A stretch of 64,000 nucleotides of DNA from CAVXSP01 sp963764505. GTDB taxonomy: Bacteria > Acidobacteriota > Vicinamibacteria > Vicinamibacterales > SCN-69-37. The translations under genes were made by a program, and so were the position numbers. Where the stretch lies: the NCBI GenBank assembly GCA_963764505.1, contig CAVXSP010000001.1:3038001-3102000 (forward strand). The letters run 5' to 3'. Positions 40,217 through 51,517 of this stretch are shown here, piece after piece (the first letter of the stretch is position 1; each line of letters begins with the position of its first letter). The notes beneath the pieces were generated by a model. It searched no databases, was not told the origin of the DNA, and worked only from the letters and a program-made list of their open reading frames with translations.

Positions 40217-40347
40217 CGCCCGCCGCGCACGCCCGTGAGCGGAGGCGCCTGGTGTGAGCCGGGTTGTGCTACACTCGATGTCTGCCTGATTTCGGTCCGG
40301 CGGCCCGGTCAAGCCTTCCGGGTTGTATCCTCGAACAGGATGTGTAG

Positions 40348-41178
<831 letters not shown>

Positions 41179-41182
41179 CGCA

Positions 41183-42320
41183 TCAGCCCGGCCGCCGTTG
41201 CGGAGGCGCGGCTCCGGCGCCGACTTCATCGCCGCGGCGCGCATCCCGCAGCTCCGGCGAGAGGATCAGCGAGAGCGCGCGACTGTAGCTTGCGACGCCG
41301 CCCTCCACCCGGTTCGCCCGCAGATACCGATCGTAGGCCTGGAACGCGGCGTGCTGGACGGCGGGCTGCTGCCGCGCCAGCCGGCGGGCGATGGCGGCGA
41401 GGTCCGCGCGGATGCCCGCGTCGAGCTGTTCGCGCTCGTCGATCCAGACCGGCCGCGGCAGCGCGCCCGCCGCCTCGAGGATGAGGTACAGCGCGCCGCT
41501 GTAGGCCACGCGCGGCGGCCCGCTCATGCACGCGAGCCATCCGATCGCGCTCGCTTCCGCCTCGTCTCCCGTCCCGGCGAGGTGCGCCCACTCGTGGCCG
41601 ACGACGAACGGCTGCTCGAAGGCCAGCAGGTGGTCATCGACAATCGTTTCGAGCGCGAACGGGTCGATCATCCCGTCCACCCCGGCGGCAGTGAAGAACG
41701 GCTCGAGTACCGAACGAGTGCTTCGGCCGTCCCGCGGTCGTGAGCGGCGGGCGGCCCAGCCGCCGGAGCGCGGAGCCGAACGGTCCGCGGAGCGCCTGCC
41801 TGATCTCGCCAGGCGCCGGAGGACGGCCGGCATCGGCCGGACGCAGCCGCGCCCCGAGGGCGCCCGCTTCCCGCAGCACGGCGCGCAGCTCGCCAATCGT
41901 CGGCATCGCCGGCGGCAGCGTGCGCTCCAGCGGCACGCGCCGGTAGTTGAGCCCCCAGACGAGCACGAACGCAATCGCCAGAATCGACGCGGCGCGAACG
42001 CAGCGGCGGACACCTTCCCAGGCCGCCGGCAGCCAGCCGCGTCGGCGGACGCCGGCGGCGAGGCGCCATCCTCGCCACGACACCAGCAGCGCGACCAGGC
42101 CGATGAGGACGTCCAGCACCGCGAACGGCACCAGGTTGCTGACGGCCGTCATCGGTCCCTGCCACCGGGGAAACAGCCCGCGCGAGTAGACGCGTTCGAC
42201 AATTTCCGCCGGCAGGGGAACCGCGAACAGCGCGATCGCGACCGCGGCGGTCGCGATCCATCCCGTCACGGGATTGGCCCGGCTCGAGCCGCCGCTTCCC
42301 CGCGGAGCGGGCCGCGTCAC
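41183..42320 (-). pseudogene. DUF3810 membrane protein interrupted by a +1 frameshift
   Basis: From GTG 42320 the protein has three helices (GWIATAAVAIALFAVPLPAE, FAVLDVLIGLVALLVSWRGW, ILAIAFVLVWGLNYRR) and continues to LGRPPLTTAGRPKHS. Skipping T at 41714 joins it to SVLEPFFTAAGVDGMIDPFA and FVVGHEWAHLAGTGDEAEAS, ending at 41183, which is a complete DUF3810 protein of ~379 residues with an HExxH-type zinc site (HEWAH). The family is an uncharacterised membrane metallopeptidase-like group. The start overlaps the NDH-2 stop by 4 bp (GTGA). As assembled the zinc-site half is out of frame. Confidence 0.65.
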
Positions 42321-43582
42321 GGATCGCTCCCTCGATCGTTCGTGATGAGACGGACCGCCCGCTGATAGCTCACGTAGGCGAACGCCCACTCGATCATGAC
42401 GGAGAGCCGGTTGCGGAATCCGATGAGCTTGAAGATGTGGAGGAACAGCCACATGAGCCAGGCCAGGTAGCCTTTCACGCGCAGCCAGCCCAGATCGGCC
42501 ACCGCCGCGTTCCGTCCGATCGTCGCCATGTTGCCGAGATCGCGATAGACGAACGGCCGCCGCGCTTCCCCGCGGGTCATCCGGATCACGTTGCGGGCCG
42601 CGTGCGCGGCCTGCTGGATGGCGACCTGCGCCACGCCCGGCAGCAGGACGCCGTCCGAATCTCTGAACGCGGCCAGATCGCCGACTACGGCGACCTCCGG
42701 GTGGGACGGAATCGTCAGGTCGGGGTTCACGATGACGCGTCCGACGCGGTCGGTCTCCGCGCCGAGCGACCGGCCGATCGGCGAAGCCGCGACCCCGGCC
42801 GCCCACAGGATCGTGCCCGCTTCCACGGTTTCGCCGCCGATCTGGACCCGATCGGGCTGGATGCCGGTGACCCGGCTGCCCGTCCAGACGGCCACGCCCA
42901 GGCGCTCGAGCGCGCTGCGCGCGAACGCCGAGAGCGCCGCGGGATAGGTGGGCAGCACGGCGGGCCCGCCTTCGATCAGGATGATGCGCGCCGTCTCGGG
43001 CGCCATGTCGCGGAAGTCGTTGGCCAGCGCATGCCGAGAGATCTCGGCGAGCGCACCGGCCAGCTCGACCCCGGTCGGTCCGCCGCCGATCACGACGAAC
43101 GTGAGCAACCTGCGCTGCGCGACCGGATCGCGCTCCCGTTCGGCACGCTCGAACGCCACCAGCACCCGGCGCCGGATCTCGAGCGCGTTCTCCAGCGTCT
43201 TGAGCCCCGGCGCGTAATCGCGCCACTCGTCGTGGCCGAAGTAGGCGTGCGTCGACCCGGTGGCGACGATCAGGTAGTCGTACGGCACCTGTGTCCCGTC
43301 GCCCAGATGCACGACCCGGTCGTCGGGACTCACCCGAATCGCGTCCCCCAGCCACACGCGCACGTTCCGCTGCCGGCGCAGAATCCAGCGGATCGGCGAG
43401 GCGATGTCGCCGGGCGACAGCCCCGCCGTCGCAACCTGGTACAGCAGCGGCTGGAAGACATGGTGATTCCGCCGATCGATCAGCAGCACGTCGACGGGCG
43501 CGTGGCGGAGCGTGCGCGCCGCGCTCAAGCCGCCGAAGCCGCCGCCCAGAATGACGAGCTTCGATCGCTCCGGAGCGGGCAT
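42317..43582 (-). CDS. Type II NADH dehydrogenase-like FAD oxidoreductase (NDH-2)
   Basis: A 421-residue flavoprotein that oxidises NADH and passes electrons to quinone without proton pumping. KLVILGGGFGGLSAARTLRH is the FAD Rossmann motif, QPLLYQVATAGLSPGDIASP the NDH-2 block with the conserved YQVA, FVVIGGGPTGVELAGALAE the NADH motif, and AVVGDLAAF the second FAD motif. The C-terminus (YLAWLMWLFLHIFKLIGFRN) is the hydrophobic membrane-anchoring amphipathic helix. ATG 43582 lies six bases after TATCGT. It is divergent from the molybdopterin oxidoreductase and shares a palindromic control region with it. Confidence 0.9.
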   Translation of the reverse strand: MPAPERSKLVILGGGFGGLSAARTLRHAPVDVLLIDRRNHHVFQPLLYQVATAGLSPGDIASPIRWILRRQRNVRVWLGDAIRVSPDDRVVHLGDGTQVPYDYLIVATGSTHAYFGHDEWRDYAPGLKTLENALEIRRRVLVAFERAERERDPVAQRRLLTFVVIGGGPTGVELAGALAEISRHALANDFRDMAPETARIILIEGGPAVLPTYPAALSAFARSALERLGVAVWTGSRVTGIQPDRVQIGGETVEAGTILWAAGVAASPIGRSLGAETDRVGRVIVNPDLTIPSHPEVAVVGDLAAFRDSDGVLLPGVAQVAIQQAAHAARNVIRMTRGEARRPFVYRDLGNMATIGRNAAVADLGWLRVKGYLAWLMWLFLHIFKLIGFRNRLSVMIEWAFAYVSYQRAVRLITNDRGSDP

Positions 43583-43588
43583 GCCTGG

Positions 43589-43650
43589 ACGATAGCACTG
43601 TCGGTCCGGGCGGCCGGTCCGCCGCCCGGCCGAGGCGTGCCTGCTACACT
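43589..43650. promoter_or_regulatory. Divergent promoters with palindromic operator
   Basis: The minus-strand -10 TATCGT (43594-43589) and plus-strand -10 TACACT (43645-43650) face outward. Between them CCGGGCGGC (43606-43614) and GCCGCCCGG (43621-43629) form a perfect inverted repeat around CGGTCC. It overlaps both expected -35 regions, so one regulator bound here could control NDH-2 and the molybdopterin enzyme together. Confidence 0.45.
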
Positions 43651-43655
43651 GTCGC

Positions 43656-45696
43656 ATGGCCACCGATTCCTCCCTGGCCCCGCCGCGATCGTGGGGCCGC
43701 TCGACGGTTCACACGGCGTGCCCCCTGGACTGTCCCGATTGCTGCAGCCTCGATGTCACCGTCGAGCGCGGGCGGATCACGAAGATCGACGCAGGCGACC
43801 GGGCGCCCTCGACCGACGGCTACATCTGCGGCAAGGTGAGGCGGTTCGATCGGCGCGTCTACGGCGAGGATCGGATCCTGCATCCGGCTGTTCGTCAGGG
43901 CGCGAAGGGCGCCGGTTTCTTCACGCGCCTCTCCTGGAACGAGGCCCTGGACCTCGTGGCGGACCGGATGCGAACGTCGAAAGACCGCTTCGGCGGTGAA
44001 TCGGTGCTGCCGTACTACTACGGAGGCTCGAACGGTCTGCTGACCAGTGACTGCGAGGATGCCCGATTCTTCCGGCGCTTCGGCGCATCACGCCTGGCGC
44101 GCACCATCTGCGCCGCCCCCACGGGCGCCGCCGCCGCTGCGATGTACGGAAAGATGCCAGGCGTCGCCTATCCCGACTACGAGCACGCGCGCCTCATCGT
44201 CATCTGGGGCTGCAATCCGTCGGCCTCGGGCATCCATCTCGTGCCGCACGTGCGGCACGCGCAGAAAGCCGGGGCCCGGCTGGTCGTGATCGATCCCCGC
44301 CGCACGCCGCTCGCGCGCCAGGCGGACCTGTATCTGCCGGTCCGCCCCGGCACCGACGTCGCGCTCGCCCTCGCCGTGATCCGGGCCCTGTTCGAAGGCG
44401 GCCGCGCAGACGAGAGCTTTCTCGATCGCCACGCGACCGGCGCCGCGGAGTTGCGCGAGGCCGCGTCCCCCTGGACGATCGAGCGCGCGGCCGAGGTGTC
44501 GGGCGTGTCGGCCGCCGACCTCGAGACGCTGGTCGAGTGGTACGCGTCCCTCTCGCCCGCCGTCATCCGGTGCGGCTGGGGCCAGGAACGCAACCGGAAC
44601 GGCGGCGCCGCGACGATGGCCATTCTGGCGATCCCGGCGGTCGGCGGCAAGTTCGGCGTCCGCGGCGGCGGCTACACGATGAGCAACTCGGGCGTCTGGG
44701 ACATCACGACCGAGACGATCGTCGGCGTGCCCGCCCCCGACGCGCGCGTCGTCAACATGAACCGGCTCGGTCGCGCCCTCACCGAGTACGACTGCCCACC
44801 GGTGACGGTGCTCTTCGTCTACAACGCCAATCCCGCGGCCACGGCGCCCGACCAGATGCGTGTGCTGAAGGGACTGCGGCGCGAGGACCTGTTCACGGTC
44901 GTGTTCGAGCAGGTGATGACCGACACTGCCCGCTACGCGGACCTCGTCCTGCCGGCGACGACATTCCTCGAGCACTACGACATCGCCAAGGGATACGGTG
45001 CCTATCACCTGCATCTCGTCCAGCCGGTCATCGCGCCCGTCGGCGAGTCCCGGCCGAACCACGAGGTGTTCCGCGATCTGGGAACCCGGCTCGGGCTCAC
45101 CGACGGCGATGACGGGACCGGCGAGGCCGGCGGACTGATGGAGACCGCGAGCCGCCTGCCCGAGCCGCTCCGCGAGGCGGTGCTCGGCGGCCACGCGGCG
45201 CCAACGCCCGGCGACGCCCGTCCCGTGCAGTTCGTCGACGTGCTGCCGCGCACTCCCGACCAGAAGGTCCATCTCTTCCCGCGCGACATCGCTCCCGCGG
45301 AGGGCCTGTACGGCTACCGGCCGGATCCGGCGACGGACCGGCATCCCCTGAGTCTCATCTCGCCCGCGAGCGAGCGGACAATCTCCTCCACCCTCGGAGA
45401 GCTGCGGCCCGGCATTGCGCGCCTGCGAATGCATCCGCACGACGCGCAGGCGCGGTCGATCGGCGAGGGGGACGCCGTGCGCGTGTTCAACGACCTCGGC
45501 GACGTGCAGTGCGAGGTGTCCGTGACGCCGGAGGTGCGGCCCGGCACCGTGTCGCTGCCCAAGGGCCTCTGGAGCCGGAGCACGTTCAACGGCGTCACCG
45601 CAAACGCGCTCGTACCGAGACGACCTGACGGACCTGGCCGGCGGCGCGTGCTTCAACGACGCGCGCGTGCAGGTGGAGCTGTTCGCGAGGCACTGA
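43656..45696 (+). CDS. Molybdopterin oxidoreductase (DMSO reductase family), +1 frameshift near 3' end
   Basis: About 679 residues once repaired. VHTACPLDCPDCCSLDVTVE carries the N-terminal cysteines for a 4Fe-4S cluster, STDGYICGKVRRF completes it, and WGCNPSASGIHLVPHVRHAQ and VIDPRRTPLARQADLYLPVR bind the molybdopterin dinucleotide. The Mo-ligand region reads SDCEDARFF..GASRLARTICA. The C-terminal cofactor domain is in frame to ANALVP. Skipping A at 45618 then gives DDLTDLAGGACFNDARVQVE and a stop at 45696, the normal family end. As assembled the frame runs on to 45821 with unrelated residues. No signal peptide or TAT motif is seen, so it is probably cytoplasmic. Substrate is unknown. Confidence 0.82.
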
Positions 45697-45703
45697 AGAC
45701 GGG

Positions 45704-45731
45704 CTTCTGGCTTCTGGCTTCTGGCTTCTGG
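45704..45731 (+). repeat. Four perfect copies of a 7-bp repeat
   Basis: CTTCTGG is repeated four times without change between the convergent stops at 45696 and 45736. It is a simple-sequence tract in a gene-free gap. Confidence 0.9.
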
Positions 45732-45735
45732 CCTA

Positions 45736-48700
45736 TCAGAACCCCTCCCTCATCCCCACCTGCCATTGCCAGCCGTGAGTCGGCCGGTCCAGCGGGCGGG
45801 ACGCCGAGATCTCGACGATGAACAGGCCGAAGGCATTGATGCGGGCGGCGCCGCCGACGCTGCGGAGCACGTCGCGCGTGCCGCCGAAGAGGGTCGGGCG
45901 GCTGCCGCTCGTCCAGGTCGTGCCGGCATCCATGAATGCCGCCACCTCCACGGGAAACGGGCCGTACTGCAGGTCTCTGCGGAACAGGCCGACGAGCGGC
46001 GCCCGGACTTCGGCATTCGCCACGAGCAGACGGCTGCCGACCAGGCTCTCCGCCGCGTTGCACTGGTAGGCGTCGACCACGAACTCGCAGTCCTCGGGCG
46101 AGAACGAGCCGATGCCGTAGCCGTGAACGAGCTCGGGGTATCCCGCGTACAGACTGATGAGCTCCGGCGCTTCCGAGTCGACGCCGTACCGACCGTAGTG
46201 CACGACCCGGAACGCCAGGGTCACGGGCCGCTTGGGCATGAAGTACTGGCGCCAGTCGGCCAGCACGGTCGTGTAGCCGAGCGAGCCGCCGCTCCGGCCG
46301 AGCTGCAGCCGGTAGCGCCGGCCGTAGATCGGGCTCGTCGCGCCGAAGTACAGACGTGTCGGACACGAGCGCGGCGCTCGCCTCGCCCTGGTACTGCGTG
46401 GCGAACGAGGGCAGCCGCTGGACCTCCTGCCCCAGAAACCGCAGCGACCCGATGTCGTAGTTCGCGTTGCGCAGCTCACGCTGGAAGCTGAGCGCACGCG
46501 CGCTCGCGCTGAACTCGACGCGCGAGGCCTGGCTGAACGGGAACGCCGTGACGCCGGTGAGTCCCCGCACGATCTGGCGATCGACGCGATCGGTGAACAC
46601 GAGCTGACCGGTCGACGTGTCCTCGGAGACCGCCAGCGAGTCCACGCGATAGGGACTCTGCTCGAGGACGGCGCCCCAGTTCCAGCGATGGCGACGGTTC
46701 ATGTACGCGAGGGCGCCACCAACGTCGGCGAGATCGCCGGAGACCTGGCCGCTGACGCCGAGCGCGCGGTCGCCCAGCATGTCGGTGAAGAACGCGGACA
46801 TGCCGCCGCTGACGAACCCGCCGAACTGCGACACGCCCGCGGAGACGAACGGCTGTGTCAGGAAATCGAGCGTCAGCTTGCGCGTGTACGGGACCGTCGG
46901 CGGCGTCGGTGACGTGGCCGGCAGCCCGCGCGAGGCGTCGGTCAGCATCCGCTGGACCTCGCCGGGCGTGCGCTGCGCGGCGAGCGCCGCGGCGCCCCGC
47001 TCGCCGGCGGCCTCGGGCGCCACGGTACTTGCGACGTTCTCCGGATCCAGGAGGTAGATGGCGTCGCCGTTGTCCTCGAAGACGCTCAGCGCCATCCGTC
47101 CGTTCGCCGACATGCTCAGGGCGGGGCTGGAGGTCGTGATGCCGGCCACTCCCGTCGCGACCGCCGAGATCTGTGCGATCGGGCCGCCGTCGATGCCCAT
47201 GCGGTACAGATTGCTGATGCCGTCGGGCTCCGCGATGAAGGTCAGCGTGCGACCGTCGGGCGACACCTGCGGGCTGAGCTGTTTGCCTTTCAGAAAGCCG
47301 GCGATTGGGGTCACCGCTCGCGTCGCCAGCGTCAGACGGGCCAACCGGAGGGCCCCTGGCGTCAGCGTCGCCAGATCGGTCGTGAAACGCTCGGTCACGA
47401 ACACGATCGAGCGGCCGTCGGGCGTGAACGTCGGCTCGAGATCCGCGAACGCGTCGTGCGTCAACGGTTCGAGGCGGCCGGTGTCGAGCGACAGCAGGTA
47501 GAGGTCGACGAACCCGCCGTGGTTGCCGCTGAGCACGACGGACCGGCCGTCGGGCGCGAACGACGGGTTGATCGCGTCGTCGAGCCCCGGCAGGTCGATC
47601 TCGCGCAGCGTGTGCCCCGTCTTCGGGTCGATCGTCGCCAGCACGCTCGCTCCGCCGCGCACGGCCGTGATGGCCAGTTCCCGGCCGTCCGGGCTCCAGG
47701 CGCCCGCGGAGTTCAGGAACTGCAGGCTGTCGAAATGCGGATCGGTCGCCGATCCCACCAACTTGCGTTCGATCCGCCCTGTCTGGGTGTCGGCCAGGTA
47801 CAGGTCGATGGAGAAGCGGTCCCGCTCGGAGAAGAACGCGAGGGAGCGGCCGTCTGGACTGATCCGGGGCCCGATGTTGTACCGCCCGCCGCCGCTCGTC
47901 CGGCTGATGAGCCGCCGCACGTCGCTCGAAAGCGACGGCTGGTTCGCGAGGCCGGCCTGGGCGGCCTGCTGGATCGAGTGATGCCAATCCGCATTCAGCT
48001 GGTCCGGCTCGGATCCGAGCTGGCGCGCCAGGCCGAGCAGGTCGAACCGTGGATTGGCTGCGGACCGCACCAGCGACGCGACGGCGCGGTCGCCGTACTT
48101 GGCGCCGATGAACGCCCAGAACGCGTGCCCCCAGCGGTACGGGAAGTACTCGGGCTTCTCGAGGTCTTCGATCTTCGGAAGCTTCTCCCGCAGGGCCGCG
48201 TCGCGCATCCACATCGCCGTCTGCGCATCGATCGGACCGAGCGACAGGTATTCCGCCATCCCTTCGACGAACCACAGCGGGTACTGCAGGATGCCTGGCG
48301 CGCCGCCCTGGCCTTCGCGCGGGTCCGCGCCCGTGATGTCGAACTGGAACGCGTGCACCAGCTCGTGGCCGATGACGTGATCGGTGTCGGCCAGCGTGCC
48401 GGCCATCGGAAGCACAATCCGGCGCTTGAGGGCCTCCGTGACGCCGCCGGTCCCTTCACCGATCAACCCCTCGATCGCGTTGGTCTGCCGGAAGTGCGCC
48501 GGCGCAGCATACAGGATCAGCACCTGGCGGCCGCGAAGCTGGTGGTCGAAGAACCTGGACAACCGCGCGTACCAGCGCTCGGCCAGACGCGACGCCATGT
48601 CGGCGGCGTCCTGCTCCTCTGGGTAGTAGTACAGATCGAAATGCGCGGTCTTCAGGATGCGGAAGTCGAACGCGCGGTACTGAACCTTGTTCCGGCCGAA

Positions 48701-48781
48701 GTACTGCGCACTCGCGACGGCCGGGGCGCACGCCAGCAGGAGCGCGCCAACCGCGGTGAGCCAGCCACGTGGAGTTCTCAT
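45736..48781 (-). CDS. Exported gluzincin/beta-propeller/beta-barrel protein, +1 frameshift
   Basis: About 1014 residues if T at 46354 is skipped. A signal peptide (LTAVGALLLACAPAVASAQ) leads to a metallopeptidase-like domain with HVIGHELVHAFQFD and WFVEGMAEY (HExxH plus downstream Glu). Residues ~290-610 are TolB/PD40-type propeller blades (PRISPDGRSLAFFSERDRF, FTPDGRSIVFVTERF, SPQVSPDGRTLTFIAEPDG). The C-terminal third is an outer-membrane beta-barrel; after the repair point LYFGATSPIYGRRYRLQLG begins its last strands and it ends WQWQVGMREGF. It is probably an outer-membrane protein of Bam/TolB-like architecture, widely found but uncharacterised. As assembled the barrel is split between two frames. 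Confidence 0.75.
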
Positions 48782-48837
48782 GTCGCTACTCGTTCGGCGC
48801 TGACGTCACCCCGACGGCCCGGCGCATCCAGTTCGGG

Positions 48838-48843
48838 TAAGAT
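48838..48843 (+). promoter_or_regulatory. -10 box of the YggX gene
   Basis: TAAGAT ends ten bases before ATG 48854. It overlaps the alternative ATG at 48842, so the latter is unlikely to be used. Confidence 0.4.
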
Positions 48844-48853
48844 GCAGACAATT

Positions 48854-49141
48854 ATGACATCAGCAAGCGAGTCGGGGCGACGCACGGTCCTCTGCGTCAA
48901 GCTCAATCGGGAACTGCCGGGACTCGACGCTCCGCCGTGGCCGGGCCCGCTCGGCCAGCGCATCTACGAGCACGTCTCCGAGGAGGCGTGGCTGATGTGG
49001 GAAGAGCGGATGAAGATGGTTCTCAACGAGTACCGGCTCCTGCCGTTCCAGAAAGAGGCGCAGCAGCTGATCGCCAAGCAGATGGAAGAGTTCTTCTTCG
49101 GCAGCGACGCGGCGCTGCCGCCCGGGTACCGGCCGGAGTGA
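48854..49141 (+). CDS. YggX-type Fe(II) trafficking / oxidative damage protection protein
   Basis: A 95-residue protein of the YggX family, which protects iron-sulfur clusters and may carry Fe(II). GRRTVLCVKLNRELPGLDAP with the conserved Cys, GPLGQRIYEHVSEEAWLMWE and EEFFFG are the family blocks. It is slightly longer at the C-terminus (SDAALPPGYRPE). ATG 48854 is chosen because the -10 box lies upstream of it. It is divergent from the large exported protein gene and followed by a POT transporter. Confidence 0.9.
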   Translation: MTSASESGRRTVLCVKLNRELPGLDAPPWPGPLGQRIYEHVSEEAWLMWEERMKMVLNEYRLLPFQKEAQQLIAKQMEEFFFGSDAALPPGYRPE

Positions 49142-49192
49142 GCCGGTCGGGGCGAACGCCCCGACCGTCCCCGGGCGCTTGAAGGAGGTCCA

Positions 49193-50746
49193 GTGGCAAC
49201 TGTCCCGGCCCAGGTCCACGGCCGCGGCGACATCGCGTCCGAGCGCGCGTTCTTCGGGCACCCGCGCGGGCTCTCCACGCTGTTCTTCAGCGAGATGTGG
49301 GAGCGCTTCTCGTATTACGGGATGCGCGGCTTCCTCATTCTGTACATCACGGCGAGCACCGCCGTCGGCGGCCTCGGGATGGACGTGCCGACGGGCGCCG
49401 CGATCGTGGGCACCTACGCCGCGCTGGCCTACGCGATGAACGTGCCGGGCGGATGGCTGGCCGATCGCGTGCTCGGGCAGCGGCGCGCCGTGCTGTACGG
49501 CGGCATCCTCATCGCCGCGGGCCACTACACGCTCGCCGTTCCGCTCCTCGGAACCTTCTATCTCGGGCTGCTGCTGATCATCCTCGGCACCGGCCTGCTC
49601 AAGCCGAACATCAGCGTCATCGTCGGCCAGCTCTACGCGCCGCAGGACCCCCGCCGCGACTCGGGATTCTCCATCTTCTACATGGGGATCAATCTCGGCG
49701 CGTTCATCGCCCCGATCCTCACGGGCTATCTCGTCCAGTCGGAGGGATTCCGCGCGCGCCTCGCCGGCTGGGGGCTGAATCCCAATTCCGCCTGGCACTG
49801 GGGCTTTGCCGCGGCGGGCGTCGGCATGACGTTCGGACTCATTCAATACGTGGCCGGCGGCCGGTATCTCGGCACGGCCGGGATCGAGCCGGGCGGCGCC
49901 CGCACGCCCGAGCTCCGGAGAAAGTACCGGCGTCAGGCGATGATCTGGCTCGGCGGGAGCCTTGGCGTGCTGGCGCTCGTCGGCGCCGCGGCAGCGGCGG
50001 GCTCCATCACGATCCTGCCGACGACGGTCCGCGACGCGGTCGGCTACTCCCTCCTGGCAATCACGATCGTGTTCTTCGGATCGCTCTTCCTCGACCGGAG
50101 CTTCACGCCCGAGGAACGCGACCGGCTGAAGGTGATCGTCGTCTATTTCCTCGCCGCCGCCGTCTTCTGGTCCGTGTTCGAGCAGGCGGCGACGACGCTG
50201 AATCTCTTCGCCAACGATCAGACCCGGAACGGGATCGCCGGCCACGACTTCCCCAGCAGCTGGTTCCAATCGCTCAATTCGCTCTTCATCATCGCCTTCG
50301 CGCCCGTGTTCGCGTGGTTGTGGATCGCGCTCGGCAAACGCCAGCCCCCGAGCCCGTTCAAATTCAGCCTCGGGCTGATCGGCGTCGGCGTCAGCTTCCT
50401 CATCCTCGTTCCGGCCGCGCGACTGGGCGCCACCGGCGTGCTCGTCAGCCCGCTCTGGCTGGCCGTCGTCTACCTCGTCCAGACGTTTGCCGAGCTCTGC
50501 CTGAGCCCGGTCGGTCTCAGCTCCATGACGAAGCTCGCGCCGGCGCGGGTGGTTGGCTCCATGATGGGTGTCTGGTTCCTCGGCGCCTCGATCGGCAACT
50601 TCATGGCGGGGTTGATGGCCGGGTTCTACGCGTCCATGCCGCTGCCGACGCTCTTCGGCCGCGTCGGCCTGCTGCCGATTGGCGCCGGCCTTCTGATGCT
50701 GATCTTCGTGCGCAGGCTCACGCGGATGATGCACGGCGTAACATAG
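49193..50746 (+). CDS. POT/PTR family proton-dependent oligopeptide transporter
   Basis: A 517-residue inner-membrane symporter that imports di- and tripeptides with protons. FFSEMWERFSYYGMRGFLIL carries the ExxERFxYYG proton-coupling motif in helix 1, and GTGLLKPNISVIVGQLY with DSGFSIFYMGINLGAFIAP is the PTR2 signature. About 13-14 helices are visible. AAGGAGG before GTG 49193 is one of the few clear Shine-Dalgarno sequences in the window. It could reclaim peptides made by the exported M28 peptidases. Confidence 0.93.
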   Translation: MATVPAQVHGRGDIASERAFFGHPRGLSTLFFSEMWERFSYYGMRGFLILYITASTAVGGLGMDVPTGAAIVGTYAALAYAMNVPGGWLADRVLGQRRAVLYGGILIAAGHYTLAVPLLGTFYLGLLLIILGTGLLKPNISVIVGQLYAPQDPRRDSGFSIFYMGINLGAFIAPILTGYLVQSEGFRARLAGWGLNPNSAWHWGFAAAGVGMTFGLIQYVAGGRYLGTAGIEPGGARTPELRRKYRRQAMIWLGGSLGVLALVGAAAAAGSITILPTTVRDAVGYSLLAITIVFFGSLFLDRSFTPEERDRLKVIVVYFLAAAVFWSVFEQAATTLNLFANDQTRNGIAGHDFPSSWFQSLNSLFIIAFAPVFAWLWIALGKRQPPSPFKFSLGLIGVGVSFLILVPAARLGATGVLVSPLWLAVVYLVQTFAELCLSPVGLSSMTKLAPARVVGSMMGVWFLGASIGNFMAGLMAGFYASMPLPTLFGRVGLLPIGAGLLMLIFVRRLTRMMHGVT

Positions 50747-50776
50747 ATCCAGCCGCCGCCCGATTGGCGGCCACCC

Positions 50777-51514
50777 ATGCCGCTCGACGAATACCGCCGC
50801 AAACGCGACTTCGCGAAATCGCCCGAACCCCCGGGCAAGCCGGCGTCGACCGGCCGGAGGCGCGCGAGGCGCGCGAAGCCGCTCTTCTTCTGCGTCCAGA
50901 AGCACCTGGCCAGTCACCTTCACTACGACCTCCGGCTGGAACACGACGGCGTGCTGCTGTCCTGGGCCGTTCCGAAGGGACCGTCGCTCGATCCGAAGGT
51001 GAAGCGCCTCGCCATGCACGTCGAGGATCACCCGATCGAGTACGGCACGTTCGAAGGCGTCATTCCGGAAGGCTACGGCGCCGGCATCGTCATGCTGTGG
51101 GATCGAGGAACGTGGGTGCCGGAGGTCGACGACGTGGGCGCGGCGCTGGCGAAGGGCGACCTGAAGTTCACGCTCGACGGCTACAAGCTCAAGGGCTCCT
51201 GGGCGCTGATTCGCACGCGCGGCTACGGCGGACGCCGTGGCGACGGACGAAGCTGGCTGCTCATCAAGCACAAGGACGACTGGGCCGGCGAGGTCGACAT
51301 CACGACGTTCGCGCCGCTCAGCGTCAAGAGCGAGCACGACTTTCCGGAGATTCTGGCCGCGGACAATCCGGATATCTGGCGAAGCGGTCGGGCTTCCGGC
51401 GGCGGCGAGACCGGCGCCCTCCTGCGCGAGATCATCGAGAAGGCGGCGGCTCTCAAGCGCCGCCAGGCGCCGCGTCCCGGTCCGGCGAAGACGGGCAAGC
51501 GGCGCCGCACGTGA
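50777..51514 (+). CDS. Stand-alone LigD-type 3'-phosphoesterase domain protein
   Basis: A 245-residue protein equivalent to the PE domain of DNA ligase D, which trims 3' phosphates and ribonucleotides during bacterial end joining. RDFAKSPEPPGKP at the N-terminus, then VQKHLASHLHYDLRLEHDGV with the catalytic His/Asp/Arg/Glu cluster, SWAVPKGPSLDP and HVEDHPIEYGTFEGVIPEGY are standard. SWLLIKHKDDWAG closes the core. The ligase and polymerase domains are absent, and no Ku gene is in the window. A basic tail ends RRQAPRPGPAKTGKRRRT. Confidence 0.9.
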   Translation: MPLDEYRRKRDFAKSPEPPGKPASTGRRRARRAKPLFFCVQKHLASHLHYDLRLEHDGVLLSWAVPKGPSLDPKVKRLAMHVEDHPIEYGTFEGVIPEGYGAGIVMLWDRGTWVPEVDDVGAALAKGDLKFTLDGYKLKGSWALIRTRGYGGRRGDGRSWLLIKHKDDWAGEVDITTFAPLSVKSEHDFPEILAADNPDIWRSGRASGGGETGALLREIIEKAAALKRRQAPRPGPAKTGKRRRT

Positions 51515-51517
51515 CCC

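Noticed and set aside
45697..45821. Extended C-terminus of the molybdopterin oxidoreductase
   Set aside because: The natural end is recovered at 45696 by skipping one base; the extension includes the translated 7-bp repeat and is not real protein.
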